A stretch of DNA of 64,000 nt from VXYL01 sp965199875 (GCA_965199875.1 OZ241346.1:1240001-1304000); one strand, 5' to 3'. Shown: positions 41,369-52,600, counted from the first letter of the stretch. Translations and numbers: made by a program. Notes: generated from the sequence alone by a model not told the origin.

Positions 41369-42556
41369 GTGGCCGGCGAACCGCACGACAGCGCCAGCGC
41401 CCGGCGTCCGACGCCGCGCTGGCGACGGCTCGGCTGGGTGCAGATCCTGGCCGTGGCGCTGCTGGTGCTGCTGGCGCTGATCTACGCCCGCTCTCCCGAC
41501 GACGGCACCGCCGGCGCTCCGCCGCGCACCGCGGGCCGGGTCGAAGCGCCGCCGCCGCTGGTGCGCGTCATCCGCCCGCAGCGCTCGGCGACGGTGCTGC
41601 GCGTCGAGGCCACGGGTTCCGTGGGCGTGCGCAACTACGTCGCTTTGACGCCGCAGATCGGCGGTCGCGTGGTTGCCGTGTCTCCTTCGCTGCGCAGCGG
41701 CGGCGCTTTCGCGGCTGGCGAAGAGCTGCTGACGGTGGAGCGGCGCGACTTCGAACTCGCCCACGACCAGGCGCGCGCCGACGTCGACTCGGCACGCGCG
41801 AACCTGATGCTGCAAGAGGCGCAAAGCGATGCCGCCAAAGCCAACTACGCGCTGTTGAATCCGGCCGAGGAAGTGCCGCCGCTGATCGCCAGGGCGCCGC
41901 AGATCGCCCAGGCGAAGGCGCAGCTAGGCGCCGCGCTTGCCCGCGCCGACATCGCCGCCTTGGAGCTTCGGCGCACCGTCTTTTCGCTGCCCTTCGCCGG
42001 CCGCGTCAAGGAGTCGACCGCCGAAGTGGGGCAGGTGCTCAGTCGCGGCCAGTCCTTCGGCCAGGCATTCGCCGTCGACGCGGTGGAAGTGGCCGTGCCG
42101 GTGTCCGCCGACGATCTGCAACGGCTGGAAGGCGCGGTGGGGCGCAGCGCCGTCGTCTACGCCGACGGCCGGTCGCTGGCCGCGCGGGTGCAGCGCGTGT
42201 CGGCGGAACTCGATCAGCGTTCGCGCTTCGCCACGCTGTATCTGACCTTCGACGACAACTCCGCAGCGCCGCAACCCGGCACGTTCTCGGACGTGGTGGT
42301 GGAAGGGCCCGAAATCGCCAGCACCTACCTGCTGCCGGAGGCGGCGGAACAGGTGGGCGGCCGGGTCTGGCTGGTGTCCGGCGGCGTCCTGCGGTCGTTC
42401 GAGCCGCGCACCCTGGGGCGCTCCGAGGACGGCTGGGTGGTAGCTGCCTTCGACGCCGAGGACGGGGTCGTGCTCGGCGCCGTGCCGGGCGCCCGGGCGG
42501 AGTTGCGCGTGCAGACGGCGAGCGCCGAAACGCCAAGCAGGGAGCTGGGCTCTTGA
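41369..42556 (+). CDS. RND efflux membrane-fusion (periplasmic adaptor) subunit
   Basis: 395 residues from GTG 41369, 12 bases after the acyl-CoA dehydrogenase. An uncleaved or signal-anchor helix lies at about 25-42 (I-L-A-V-A-L-L-V-L-L-A-L-I-Y-A). The barrel-sandwich part begins with V-R-V-I-R-P-Q-R and T-G-S-V-G, followed by a short helical hairpin of about 70 residues (D-Q-A-R-A-D-V-D-S-A-R-A-N-L) and a second half L-P-F-A-G-R-V-K. It bridges the permease to an outer-membrane channel, and no channel gene is present here. Confidence 0.9.
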   Translation: MAGEPHDSASARRPTPRWRRLGWVQILAVALLVLLALIYARSPDDGTAGAPPRTAGRVEAPPPLVRVIRPQRSATVLRVEATGSVGVRNYVALTPQIGGRVVAVSPSLRSGGAFAAGEELLTVERRDFELAHDQARADVDSARANLMLQEAQSDAAKANYALLNPAEEVPPLIARAPQIAQAKAQLGAALARADIAALELRRTVFSLPFAGRVKESTAEVGQVLSRGQSFGQAFAVDAVEVAVPVSADDLQRLEGAVGRSAVVYADGRSLAARVQRVSAELDQRSRFATLYLTFDDNSAAPQPGTFSDVVVEGPEIASTYLLPEAAEQVGGRVWLVSGGVLRSFEPRTLGRSEDGWVVAAFDAEDGVVLGAVPGARAELRVQTASAETPSRELGS

Positions 42557-42611
42557 TGGCGCAGCCCGAGCCCGCCTGGCGTGGCGTGGCAAACCGCGTG
42601 GAAGCTGGACG

Positions 42612-45600
42612 ATGGCCGAAGTAGCGCCGGCGGCGACACCCGGCCGGCGGCCCTTGCATCCGGCCGGCCTGGTGCCCTACTTCGCGCACAATCCGGTCGC
42701 TGCGAACCTGCTGATGACGCTCATGCTGGCCGGCGGCCTACTGGCCGGGCTGCAGCTGACGTCGCAGGTATTTCCCACCGTGGACCCCGGCGTCGTCACG
42801 GTGAGCGTGCCCTATCCCGGCGCCACCCCCACGGAAGTGGAGGAAGGCATCACCCGGCGCGTCGAGGAGGCCGTGTTCGGCATCGACGGGGTCGATCGGG
42901 TGCAGTCGAGCGCTACCGAGAACATGGGCACCATCACCATCGAGCTGAAGGACTTCGTCGACGAAAAGCGCGTGCGCGACGACGTGCAGGCCGCCGTCGA
43001 CCGCTTGGCCGACTTCCCGCCCGAGGACGCCGAGCAGCCGGAGGTCGTCGCCTCGGACCTGGTGAACGACGTGATGACGCTGGTCGTCTCGTCGGAGCTT
43101 TCGGAAGTCGAACTGCTGCACGGCGCGGAAGCGCTGGAAGAGGCGCTGCTGGCGCTGCCCGCCGTGTCGCTGGTGTCGCTGATGGGCAACCGCGACTACG
43201 AAGTGTCCATCGAAGTGCGCGAGGAGGCGCTGCGCCGCTACGATCTCACCATCGCCCAAGTGGCCAACGCGGTGCGCGCATCTTCGCTCAACCTGTCGTC
43301 CGGCGAGCTGCGCACCGAAGCCGGCGATCTGCTGCTGCGCACCAACACCAAGCGGCTGCGCGGCGAGCAGTTCGAGGACATCGTGCTGCGCGCCCGGCAA
43401 GACGGCGCCATCCTGCGCCTCGGCGACATCGCCGCCGTGCGCGACGGCTTTGCCGACGTGGACCTCGTCAACGAGTACAACGGCCGGCGCAGCGTCTTCG
43501 TGCGCGTGCAGAAGTCCGAGGCCGAGGACCTGCTCGCCATCGCTGGCGACATCAAGCAGATGCTGGCCAGCTACCAGCCGCCGCCGGGCATCGACGTGGA
43601 AGTCTGGGACGACGGCACGGAAGCGCTGGAGAGCCGCCTCAACCTGCTGCTGCGCAACGGCGTTCTCGGCTTCGCGCTGGTGTTCCTGTTCCTGGTGGTG
43701 ATGCTCGACTTGCGCCTGGCCATGTGGGTGGCGATGGGCGTGCCCATCTCGTTCCTGGGCGCCTTCCTGTTCTTCGACTTCTTCGACGTCAACCTCAACA
43801 TGGTGTCGCTGTTCGCGCTGATCATCGTGCTCGGCATCGTCGTCGACGACGCCGTGGTGGTGGGCGAGAACATCGTGGCGGAACAGGAGGGCGGGCTCGA
43901 CGGCGTCGCTGGGGCCATCGCCGGCTGTCTGGGGGTGCGGGCGCCGGTGACCGTCGGCGTGCTGACCACGATGGCGGCTTTCGCGCCGCTCTTGTTCGTC
44001 ACCGGCACCTTCGGCCAGATACTCGGCGTCGTGCCGGTGGTGGTGATTGCCGTGCTGGCGATGTCCCTGGTCGAGGTGTTCTTCATTCTTCCGGCGCACC
44101 TGTCCCACGGGCGATCCTGGAGCCGCTGGCCATTGGACGTCTGCCAGGCGCGGATCAGCGCCGCCGTCAAAGGCTTCCGCGACGACCAGCTGGTTCCGGC
44201 GATTGCCGCGGCGGTGCGCCACCGCTACCTGACGGTGCTCGGCGGCCTGGCGCTGCTGTTCGTGGCCGCGACGCTGCTGGCGACCGGCCAGGTGCGCTTT
44301 CTGTTCTTTCCGAGCCTGGAGTCGGACCGCTTGAGGGCGGACCTGGAGTTCCCGGTGGGGACGCCGTTCGACGTCACCCGCGCCGCCGCGCAACGCTTGA
44401 CGGATGCTGCCTACGCCACCGACGAGCAGGTGGGCGGCACCTCCTTCCGCTCGGTCAGCGTCACCGTTGGCGGGCGAACGGGGGTCGGCGGCGGTCCTGC
44501 TGGCGGCGCATCGCTGCGCACGGCGAGCAACCTCGCGTCCGTGCAGATCGTCCTCAACGGCGAACCGCAGCGTACGCTGTCGGCCGGGGAGTTGGAGCGC
44601 ATCTGGCGCAGCAACGCCGGCGAAATAGCCGGCGCGGAGCGGCTCGACTACACCGCCGAGTTCTTCGGCCCCGGATCCGACGTGGACTACGAGCTCGCGC
44701 ACCCGGACAGCGACACCCTGGACCGCGCCGCGGCGGACCTCAAGGCCGCCTACGCCGAAATACCGTCGCTGTACGAGATACAGGACTCCATCAGCCTCGG
44801 CAAACGGCAGTACGACATCGAACTCACCGCGGCCGGCGAAGCCGCCGGTCTGACGCCGCTCGACGTGGCGCGGCAGCTGCGCCGGCACTTCTTCGGCGAC
44901 GAGGTGCAGCGCATCCAACGCGGTCGCCGGGAAGTGAAGGTGATGGTGCGCTATCCCGGCGAGCAGCGGCGCAGCACGAGAGACCTGTTCAACGCTCGAA
45001 TCCGCCTGGCCGACGGCACTCTGGCGCCGCTTTCCACCGTCGCCAAGGTCGCCGAGTCGCGCAGCTTCTCCTCCATCGACCGAATCAACGGCCTGCGCAT
45101 CGTCACCGTCTCGGCGGACGTGGACACCAAGCTGGCGACGCCCAACGAAATCACCGCGCAGCTCGAGGCCACCGTGCTGCCGGCCCTCAAGCAGCAGCAC
45201 CCGGGCTTGCAGGTCAACCAGTCCGGATTCGGCCGCGAACAGAGCGAAGATCTGGGCGCCCTGGGCAATCTGGCCATCGTGGCCTTGCTGGTGATCTTCG
45301 TGCTGGTGGCCTCCCAGCTGCGCAGCTACGTGCAGCCGTTCATCATTCTCGCCAGCGTCCCTTGCGGCGCCGCCGGGGCGTTGATCGGCCACTACCTGCT
45401 CGGCTACGACCTCTCCTTCATCTCCATCTTCGGCATGGTGGCGCTGAGCGGCGTGGTGGTGAACGACTCGCTGGTGATGATCGACCGCTACAACCGCATT
45501 CGCGCCGAGACCGGCCTTGGGGCGCACGAGGCCATCGTCGTCGCCGCCAGGCACCGCTTCCGCGCCATCTTCCTCACCACCGCCACCACCGCCCTAGGGC

Positions 45601-45752
45601 TGACGCCGATGCTGTTCGAGACCAGCACCCAGGCGCAGTTCCTCATCCCCATGGCGGTCAGCCTGGCCACCGGCATCGTCTTCGCCAGCTTCGTGATTCT
45701 GTTTCTGGTGCCGGCGCTGGTGGCGGTCCGCGAAGACGCCCGGCGCGGCTAG
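42612..45752 (+). CDS. RND efflux permease (AcrB/HAE family)
   Basis: 1046 residues, 55 bases after the adaptor gene. It has the family layout of twelve membrane helices with two large periplasmic loops. The first helix follows F-A-H-N-P-V-A-A-N-L-L-M, and the loop starts V-S-V-P-Y-P-G-A-T-P-T-E-V-E. The proton-relay aspartates are in helix 4, I-V-L-G-I-V-V-D-D-A-V-V-V-G-E-N, and the mirrored motif in the second half is A-L-S-G-V-V-V-N-D-S-L-V. It exports hydrophobic compounds using the proton gradient. Substrate unknown. Confidence 0.95.
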   Translation: MAEVAPAATPGRRPLHPAGLVPYFAHNPVAANLLMTLMLAGGLLAGLQLTSQVFPTVDPGVVTVSVPYPGATPTEVEEGITRRVEEAVFGIDGVDRVQSSATENMGTITIELKDFVDEKRVRDDVQAAVDRLADFPPEDAEQPEVVASDLVNDVMTLVVSSELSEVELLHGAEALEEALLALPAVSLVSLMGNRDYEVSIEVREEALRRYDLTIAQVANAVRASSLNLSSGELRTEAGDLLLRTNTKRLRGEQFEDIVLRARQDGAILRLGDIAAVRDGFADVDLVNEYNGRRSVFVRVQKSEAEDLLAIAGDIKQMLASYQPPPGIDVEVWDDGTEALESRLNLLLRNGVLGFALVFLFLVVMLDLRLAMWVAMGVPISFLGAFLFFDFFDVNLNMVSLFALIIVLGIVVDDAVVVGENIVAEQEGGLDGVAGAIAGCLGVRAPVTVGVLTTMAAFAPLLFVTGTFGQILGVVPVVVIAVLAMSLVEVFFILPAHLSHGRSWSRWPLDVCQARISAAVKGFRDDQLVPAIAAAVRHRYLTVLGGLALLFVAATLLATGQVRFLFFPSLESDRLRADLEFPVGTPFDVTRAAAQRLTDAAYATDEQVGGTSFRSVSVTVGGRTGVGGGPAGGASLRTASNLASVQIVLNGEPQRTLSAGELERIWRSNAGEIAGAERLDYTAEFFGPGSDVDYELAHPDSDTLDRAAADLKAAYAEIPSLYEIQDSISLGKRQYDIELTAAGEAAGLTPLDVARQLRRHFFGDEVQRIQRGRREVKVMVRYPGEQRRSTRDLFNARIRLADGTLAPLSTVAKVAESRSFSSIDRINGLRIVTVSADVDTKLATPNEITAQLEATVLPALKQQHPGLQVNQSGFGREQSEDLGALGNLAIVALLVIFVLVASQLRSYVQPFIILASVPCGAAGALIGHYLLGYDLSFISIFGMVALSGVVVNDSLVMIDRYNRIRAETGLGAHEAIVVAARHRFRAIFLTTATTALGLTPMLFETSTQAQFLIPMAVSLATGIVFASFVILFLVPALVAVREDARRG

Positions 45753-45789
45753 GCCGGCGGCAGGGCGCGCCAGGTCGTAGAACGAGATC

Positions 45790-46983
45790 ATGCGACCGAT
45801 CACGATCCTCGGCACTTCGGTAAGCGTCGCTACCGGCCTGGCCGTCGGCGTCGCCGTGTTCTGGATGCACGGCGACTGGACCGTCAACCCGGACGAGCGG
45901 CTGCTGCTGTCGGCGCTGCGCGAGATCGGCGACAAGTACGTCGAGGAGAGGCCGCGTTCGGAACTGGTCGACGACGCCATTCGCGGCGTGATATCGGGCC
46001 TGGACGATCACTCGGTGTACCTGGGAAAGCGCGACCTGCTGTCGCTGCAGGAGCAGACCAGCGGCACGTTCGGCGGCATCGGCATCGAGCTGGGCATGGA
46101 AGACGGCTTCGTAACCGTGGTGAAGCCGCTGGAAGACGCCCCGGCCGCGAAGGCTGGCATCGTCGCCGGCGATCGCATCGTCGAGGTCGATCACCAGTCC
46201 ATGCGCGGCCGAACGCTGCGTCAGGCGGTACGCCGTCTGCGCGGCGAACCGGGCAGCGAAGTCCACTTGCGCGTTCGCCGCGGCGATACCGAGCAGCCCT
46301 TGGATTTCGATCTCACGCGCAGCGACATTTCGCTGTCCAGCGTCCGGCAGCGAGTGCTGGCGCCGGGCTACGGCTATCTGCGCATCGCGCGGTTCAACGA
46401 CAACACCGCGGACGAACTCGCTGCTGCGGTCGGCGAGCTCCACGCGGACGATCCGCTGCTCGGCCTGGTGGTCGATCTGCGCAACAACCCGGGCGGCTTG
46501 CTGAATGCTTCCGTGGCGGTGGCCGATGCGTTCCTCGACGAGGGCCTGATCGTCAGCACCCGAGGCAGGGCCAACGCGGTCGCCATCCGTGCCGAAGCCA
46601 GCGCCGGCGACTTGCTGGACGGCGCGCCGGTGGCGGTGCTCGTCAACGGCGGCTCCGCTTCCGCCGCCGAAGTGGTGGCGGGAGCGCTCAAGGACCACGG
46701 CCGGGCGACCTTGTTCGGCGGCACCACCTTCGGCAAGGGCACGGTGCAGTCGGTGATGTACCTGCAGAAGCGCCGCGCCATCAAGCTCACCACTGCGGAG
46801 TACTTCACGCCGGGAGGCCAGTCGCTTCGATCGAACGGCGTGGCGCCGGACGTTGCCGTCGAGGTCGACAAGAACGAAAGCCGCTCCGCCTACGAGCAGC
46901 GCCTGCTGGCCGAAGCCCTGGCCTGGCTGCGCCAGCAGAACGAAACCGCGGCAGTGCAGACCCCTGCCGGACGCAGCGGCTGA
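45790..46983 (+). CDS. C-terminal processing protease, S41 family (CtpA-like)
   Basis: 397 residues with an N-terminal signal-like segment (about 5-26). A PDZ domain occupies about 85-180 (F-G-G-I-G-I-E-L, V-A-G-D-R-I-V-E-V-D). The S41 core has D-L-R-N-N-P-G-G-L-L, the catalytic Ser in N-G-G-S-A-S-A-A-E and the Lys in G-T-T-F-G-K-G-T-V-Q. It degrades periplasmic proteins from the C-terminus. Only 37 bases separate it from the RND permease, so it may be in the same transcript. Confidence 0.94.
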   Translation: MRPITILGTSVSVATGLAVGVAVFWMHGDWTVNPDERLLLSALREIGDKYVEERPRSELVDDAIRGVISGLDDHSVYLGKRDLLSLQEQTSGTFGGIGIELGMEDGFVTVVKPLEDAPAAKAGIVAGDRIVEVDHQSMRGRTLRQAVRRLRGEPGSEVHLRVRRGDTEQPLDFDLTRSDISLSSVRQRVLAPGYGYLRIARFNDNTADELAAAVGELHADDPLLGLVVDLRNNPGGLLNASVAVADAFLDEGLIVSTRGRANAVAIRAEASAGDLLDGAPVAVLVNGGSASAAEVVAGALKDHGRATLFGGTTFGKGTVQSVMYLQKRRAIKLTTAEYFTPGGQSLRSNGVAPDVAVEVDKNESRSAYEQRLLAEALAWLRQQNETAAVQTPAGRSG

Positions 46984-46994
46984 CGAAACGCGAT

Positions 46995-47071
46995 TGGTAG
47001 CTGCGGTTGGACTTGAACCAACGACCTCAGCATTATGAATGCCGTGCTCTGACCAGCTGAGCTACGCAGCC
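46995..47071 (-). tRNA. tRNA-Met (CAU), elongator type
   Basis: A 77-base cloverleaf with encoded CCA: acceptor GGCTGCG pairs with CGCAGCT (one G-U), D-arm AGCTCAGCTGGTCAGAGC, anticodon loop TTCATAA and T-arm GTTGGTTCAAGTCCAAC. The first pair is G-U rather than the C1-A72 mismatch of initiators, so it is an elongator Met tRNA. Confidence 0.95.
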
Positions 47072-47100
47072 CTCGCCCTCTCGCCCAAGACGGAGGGCGC

Positions 47101-47130
47101 ATTGTTGGAAACGCAGCGCCGAATTGTCAA
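47101..47130 (-). promoter_or_regulatory. Promoter of tRNA-Met
   Basis: Minus strand TTGACA (47130-47125), an 18-base spacer and AACAAT (47106-47101), about 30 bases before the tRNA. Four of six -10 bases match. Confidence 0.6.
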
Positions 47131-47181
47131 GCGCGTCAAGCGCACGGAGCGCACGGCAGCGGCAAATCACCTCGGCATCGT

Positions 47182-49662
47182 TCAGCGCGAATCCATCAGC
47201 ACCTGCAAGCGCCAGCCGTCGGTCCAAGTGCGGCAGACGTAGCCCGGACAGTCCTCCGCGGCCTCGACCAGCAACGTGCGCACCACCCTGCGGCCCCCCT
47301 CGCTCGCCACCACCGACACCACGGCGCTGCCTGCCGCCACAGCGACAAGCGTCAACACGTTGCCGACGAGCGTGGCGTTGACAACGTCCGGGTCGGAGGA
47401 CGAAACGGCGAACACGGCACCCGCGCCGAATCCCTTGAAGAACGCCGAGACGTCCACAGCGGTCGAATCCCCAACTGGCCAGATGTCCACACGGCGCACA
47501 TGCGTCCCCGCCTCCGACCCATCGTCGACGTTCGAGCCATCGTCCACGTTCGCCCCGTCGTCGACGTTCGACCCGTCGCCGGCGTTCGGCCCGATGTCGA
47601 CGCTACAGTCGACCGAATCGACCGAATACGACGCCACTCCCCGGTCGGTCACGAACTCGCCCGCCGTGGATACGGAACCAAGCCACTCGATCCATTCGTC
47701 GTTGTGCATGGCGCCGATGCCGCGTTCAAGATAGCTGTCGTGCTCGTCGAAGCAGCCGACCCTCAGCAAACCGACAATGCGGCCCACGTGCTCCGGGTGG
47801 CGCTCGAACATGAACCGAACGGCGAGGTAGCCCCACCGATACACGCGGTCCGCGCCGTGGTCGTAGGTTGTTGAGAACAACTCGTCCAGCAGGAAATCCC
47901 GACTTCGGGCAACTTCGATTGCGGCCTCGTTTTCGTTCAGCTTGGTAATGTACTCCGCCAACCCCTCGGCCCACCAGAGCGCATCGTAGTCGAGGGAGAA
48001 GCCCTCGTAGATGTTGTAGCGTCCGTCCAGATAGTGGACGTACTCGTGCTCCAGGTTCCAAACGCGCCGCCCCGGCTCCCCTTGCGGCCGGTCGGCGTAG
48101 ACGAAGAAACGGGCAATGTTCTTAGGGTCCGACGGGTCCCCTTCCAAGTAGATTCCGCCATTGTCCGTATCGTGGCCGAAAAACAAGCCCGAGTAGGCGT
48201 CGTACTCGTCCCAGTTCGCGTAGACGACGATTTCCAGGTGCGCGTTGTGGTCGTCCGCCACTGGCCGGCGGCCGGTGTTCAGCAACTCGTGGAAGCGGCT
48301 GTTGACCTCCGCTAGCGAGTCGCACGCTACGGCCAGGTCGTCTGGCGTCAGGTCCTGGGCGCGAACATGCACATCGACTCTTGGGCAGTCGTGGCTCACG
48401 GACAACACTTCTGCTTCGAGTTTCTCGTCAAAGCCGCAAATGTCGAACTCGGCGCACTTTCCTTGGCCCAAGACAGCACTGGCCGTCTCAAGCCAAACGC
48501 CAAGTCCGTCCTCGGAGTCGTAGTGGTCCAGGATGGCTTCCACCGCGTCGACGGCGTCACCGTAGACCGGCGCGTTTTCGTACTGAAGGAACGATGCCAA
48601 GACGCGCCCGGAATTGCCCAGCAGCACTTCGGCATACCACGTGCCCAGCATGTAGTCTTGCAGGGCGAGTCTTCGCAACGTGGCCACAAGGTCCGGATCG
48701 GAAGTGGCGGCGGCCACGAAGCTCGGCGCATCGAACCCATAGGTCAAACCCATGTGCAAGGCGCTGAGAATCCGGTTGGCCGAGTTGATGACCTGGTCCA
48801 ACTCATCAGGCTCGACATGACTGCGGTCGACCGCGTTGATCCAGTCCTTGAATGCGGGAAGATAGCCAGCCAGATAGTCATAGAAGTAGCTGCTGCCAAG
48901 CATCTCGAATACCTCCCACGCCGTCTCGCCATGCGTGTTCGTGTGGTCCAGAAAATGACCGTTGTGGATGAACGCATCAACAGCCCTGGCTACGGCCGCC
49001 GTCACAGTTGTCAAATTGGATTCGCTGCTCCAATCCATTTCGGCGGCATGGCTGAAGTGGTTGTAGAATCCGACACGCAGGTAGAGATAGTGCTTGCTGT
49101 ACAGATGATCGACGTTGACGCCTTCGTACACCTCCATGAGGGCGATGGTGGCTTCGGCGACGTCGATCATGTCCTGCATCTGCAACGCCGCCACTCGAAG
49201 CGCCAGCGGCGCTTCGTCGAACAAGACTTCGATGCAGTCGTAGGTCATGGCGCTTATGTGATCCGACAGCGCCTGGCCCGACTTCGTGGCGAAGCCGTCG
49301 GCGTCGCATTCCACATGGTCCAGCCGCGAAACGGTGGGCGTCCGCCGTCTCTTGGTTCGCGTATGGGGGAGAGGGTGGGGGATTTGCGGGAGGAAGTCGG
49401 GCCTTCGCCCCGGCTCGATGCTCGAACGCTCTTCCCGCAGCCTTGGCGGCTGTTGCTTGACGGGCCGTTTGACCGTCGGCGCTTGCGGCTGCGAGTGCGC
49501 TTCGAGCAACGCCCGCACGTCCTGCGCCGTTGCCGGAACCCGGGCAACGGCGGAAGCCGCGCAAGCCGAGCCTTCGCACTGCGCCGCCCAGGACGATGCC
49601 GCCAAGCCAACACAGACCATCGCCAGCAAGCCAGCGCACCACGCATGGCGGGCAGTCCTCAC
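47182..49662 (-). CDS. Secreted M9-type (collagenase-like) zinc metalloprotease
   Basis: 826 residues. GTG 49662 overlaps the upstream stop as GTGA and gives a signal peptide (W-C-A-G-L-L-A-M-V-C-V-G-L-A-A-S-S-W-A). After a Pro/Arg-rich propeptide-like stretch, an all-helical activator-type region leads to the zinc site H-E-Y-V-H (539-543) within W-N-L-E-H-E-Y-V-H-Y-L-D-G-R-Y, with the third ligand in W-W-A-E-G-L-A-E-Y (Glu566), the M9 collagenase pattern. The C-terminal part has three D-D-G-S/A-N-V repeats and an Ig-like domain (about 720-826) resembling the end of the neighbouring hydrolase. It probably digests collagen-like protein outside the cell. Confidence 0.88.
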   Translation of the reverse strand: MRTARHAWCAGLLAMVCVGLAASSWAAQCEGSACAASAVARVPATAQDVRALLEAHSQPQAPTVKRPVKQQPPRLREERSSIEPGRRPDFLPQIPHPLPHTRTKRRRTPTVSRLDHVECDADGFATKSGQALSDHISAMTYDCIEVLFDEAPLALRVAALQMQDMIDVAEATIALMEVYEGVNVDHLYSKHYLYLRVGFYNHFSHAAEMDWSSESNLTTVTAAVARAVDAFIHNGHFLDHTNTHGETAWEVFEMLGSSYFYDYLAGYLPAFKDWINAVDRSHVEPDELDQVINSANRILSALHMGLTYGFDAPSFVAAATSDPDLVATLRRLALQDYMLGTWYAEVLLGNSGRVLASFLQYENAPVYGDAVDAVEAILDHYDSEDGLGVWLETASAVLGQGKCAEFDICGFDEKLEAEVLSVSHDCPRVDVHVRAQDLTPDDLAVACDSLAEVNSRFHELLNTGRRPVADDHNAHLEIVVYANWDEYDAYSGLFFGHDTDNGGIYLEGDPSDPKNIARFFVYADRPQGEPGRRVWNLEHEYVHYLDGRYNIYEGFSLDYDALWWAEGLAEYITKLNENEAAIEVARSRDFLLDELFSTTYDHGADRVYRWGYLAVRFMFERHPEHVGRIVGLLRVGCFDEHDSYLERGIGAMHNDEWIEWLGSVSTAGEFVTDRGVASYSVDSVDCSVDIGPNAGDGSNVDDGANVDDGSNVDDGSEAGTHVRRVDIWPVGDSTAVDVSAFFKGFGAGAVFAVSSSDPDVVNATLVGNVLTLVAVAAGSAVVSVVASEGGRRVVRTLLVEAAEDCPGYVCRTWTDGWRLQVLMDSR

Positions 49663-52600
49663 GGCGATGAACTCTGCGTTTCTTCCAGCAAGCCCAGCCG
49701 CCAGCCTTGCAGGAAGCTGCGGGTTCCCTCGCGGACCGCGAGGACGAATCCGAACGTCTCGCGCCGCCCATTGCCATAGATCGCCGTCACGACGATGTTG
49801 GCGACACCCGCGCCGCCCGCTTGGTTCGACGTCACGCGCAGTCGGCCGTCGAGAACATCCACCACGGCAAGCGCTTCGTTGTCGGACGTCGCGCTGTACG
49901 CCGCGGGGTCTTCGCCATCCGCAGGGAACATGGCGCGCAGGTCCAGAAGCAGTTGATCGCCGCCGGACATGAGGGTTTGTTGGCGGAAAGGCGGCGGAAG
50001 CGCCACTTCGACGTCGCCAACGCCGGGGACAACGCATGCGTCGGCCTGCGTCTGCGACGGCGGTGCGGATGCCTCCGGCAACCGCTCCGACTGCAAGAGC
50101 GCTCGCGTGCCGGGCCGCTGCGACGAGGCAGGATCGGCCACTTCAAGTTCGTAGTCTTCCAATTCGCCGCTCGCGAAGCCAAGGCAAGGGCCGAAGTCGT
50201 TCAACGGGCCCTCGTCGTAGTTCAACTTCACTCTCATGCGCCGAAGCCCGGTGACGCCGGTGGGCACGGTGAAGGGCTGCGATACCTCAATCGGCCGGTC
50301 GGAAATGGAGATCGTCTCGTCCATCACTTGCTCGCTGTCGTCGAACCGCCGATCGCCGTTCCAATCCACCCATGCCCGCACCAGGTTCCGGTCGTCGCCC
50401 ACGGGCGTTTCGACGTTCGCCTCGACGAGCAGCGTCTGCGTCGAACCTCCGACGAGCCGAACAGGCTCGTCGTGCAGGCTGTAGCTGTCCGACCCGGTGC
50501 GACTGTCCAACGGGCCGACCGCGACTCTGGATATGTACGAGTACCTCGTATCCCCGCTCGCCGCATAGCAGTAGTCCTTGGGCACGTCGCCCAATACGTC
50601 GACATAGCGCGTGTAGGACTTCTCGGATTCGCCGTAGGCATTGCCCACCGTAAGCGTCACGTCGTACTCCCCGGCGGTGGGATACCGAACCACCGGCGCG
50701 CGTGCCGTGCTGGTTGCCGGCTCGCCGCCGGAAAAAGACCATTGCCACCGGGTGGGCGCATGGAGGGATTGATCTTGATAGCGCACGCAGCTGCCGTACT
50801 TCAGGCGAATCCTGTCGCCGTAGAACGCGGCCGTCGGTTCCGGCTCGCCACTGCTGGCGAACGTCTGCGCTTGTGCGGAAGCGCCCTCGTCGTCCGTCAC
50901 GGTAAGGCTGACGCGGTAGTTGCCCGGTGCCGCGTACCTGTGGGTTGGATTGGCTTCGTTGCTGGTGGCGCCGTCTCCGAAGTCCCAAAGAAAGTTGGCG
51001 ATTCTGCCCTCTACGTCGAGCGAGCCAGCGCTGCTGAACGCCACCGCTCCCCCGGCTTGCAGGCGATAGGGCCCGTTGGGATTGGCGGTCGGCGCACTGT
51101 TGTCGAAACCGAAGCGGTAGGTTCTCTCGGGGCCAGCCGAAATCTCCCGCGTGAAGCTGCGCTCGCCAATCCAAACCGTCAAGGTGAAAGGAACCGTCGT
51201 TTCTATGGCGACCGTCGCCGGCGACCTCGCGTTGTTCCGGGCCGCGCTGACCATGCGCGTGATCGTGCCGCCATTGAAGCCGAGGTTCTCCACGCCATTG
51301 CGCGCAGTCTGCCCAAGACGCCATTCCACCGCGCCTTCAGGAGCATTCAGGTTGATGCCCAAGACGTGCTCGATCAGCATGGCGATGGGCCCCAAGCCGC
51401 CCCAGCCGACGAAGTGGGGTATGGAATCGTTGCTGGGCGCGACGATCTCCGGCGCGTTGTTCTCCCAGATCGTGCCCGTCACCCGATAGAGCGCGGAAAG
51501 GCCGTTCACGTAGTTCTCCGCGACGGCGCGAACCAAGGGCCAGTAGCCTTGTCTCGCAAGGCCGCGAGCGACCATGTAGGTGGTCGGCGGCCAGCTCGCG
51601 CCCCGCCAGTATTCGCCGGTGACGCTGTAGCCTTTTTGGTCTGCGGCAAGCGTCGGCACCATCATGGGCCGCCAGAAGGCGTCGAAGTCCACGAGGTGGT
51701 GGACAAGATGATCGGCTTGGCGACGGCTCGCCACTTCCGCGATCAGGGGCCAGAACGTCGCCACCGTCTTGGTTTTGACCACTCGCCGCTCTGCATCCCT
51801 GACGCGGCACTTCCCTCCCCAGTCGCTCATCAACGGACTGAGATCGTAGTAGAGCTTGTCGTCATCGTGCCAATAGGAGTCGTTCACCAGCTCTTTGTGC
51901 TCTCGGTATTCGTCCATCATGGTGCGCTGCATGGCGTCGTCGCCGACCACCGCGGCCATCTTGGCCAAATAGAGCGCGGACAGCGCTTGCTGCATGGCCA
52001 CGTCCATCCACGCGCCGCAGTTTTCGCCTTGATTCCTCGGCGAGTCGTCCATGCCGTTCGCCCACCCATCGGAACGGTAGTGTCCATCGGCATGCCTGAT
52101 GTTGTTCTTGATCCAGAAATGGTAGTCGTAGAGGCGCTGCACGACGGTCTTGGTGTACGGATCCTCGTCCACGCGATTGCTGGTGACCGGCTTCGTGAAG
52201 CGGCTGGCATCCCCTGTGACCAAGTAGTAGTCCCATTCCGCCCACGAATATAGAGGAGGGTTGGGGTTGGACACCGGCCAGAACTGGCTTTGGCCCGGGT
52301 AGATGTCGGTACCGTCGAGCTCGCTCAGCTCCCGGCAGATGAAGCCGTCCGAGCGCTGCTTGCGGTAGAAGTTGTCCACGCCGTCCATCATTGGCAGTTC
52401 GCCGTTGGCGTACTTGGCGAACAGGGCGATGAACAGCGTGTCCCATTGCCAGATCTTGTTGTCGGTGAGCGCTTCGTCCATGTACTCGGCGACGAAGCCG
52501 GTGTCGGGCTTGGCGAAGTTGATGTTGTCCGCCGCCAGATCCCATGTCGCGTAGTAGAGCTCGATCCAGTCCTCGCGCCCCTCCAGAATCGGCTTCGGGA

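Noticed and set aside
42738..45554. Minus-strand frame of about 940 codons opposite the RND permease.
   Set aside because: The plus strand encodes a clear permease; the opposite frame is His/Arg-rich with no family pattern.
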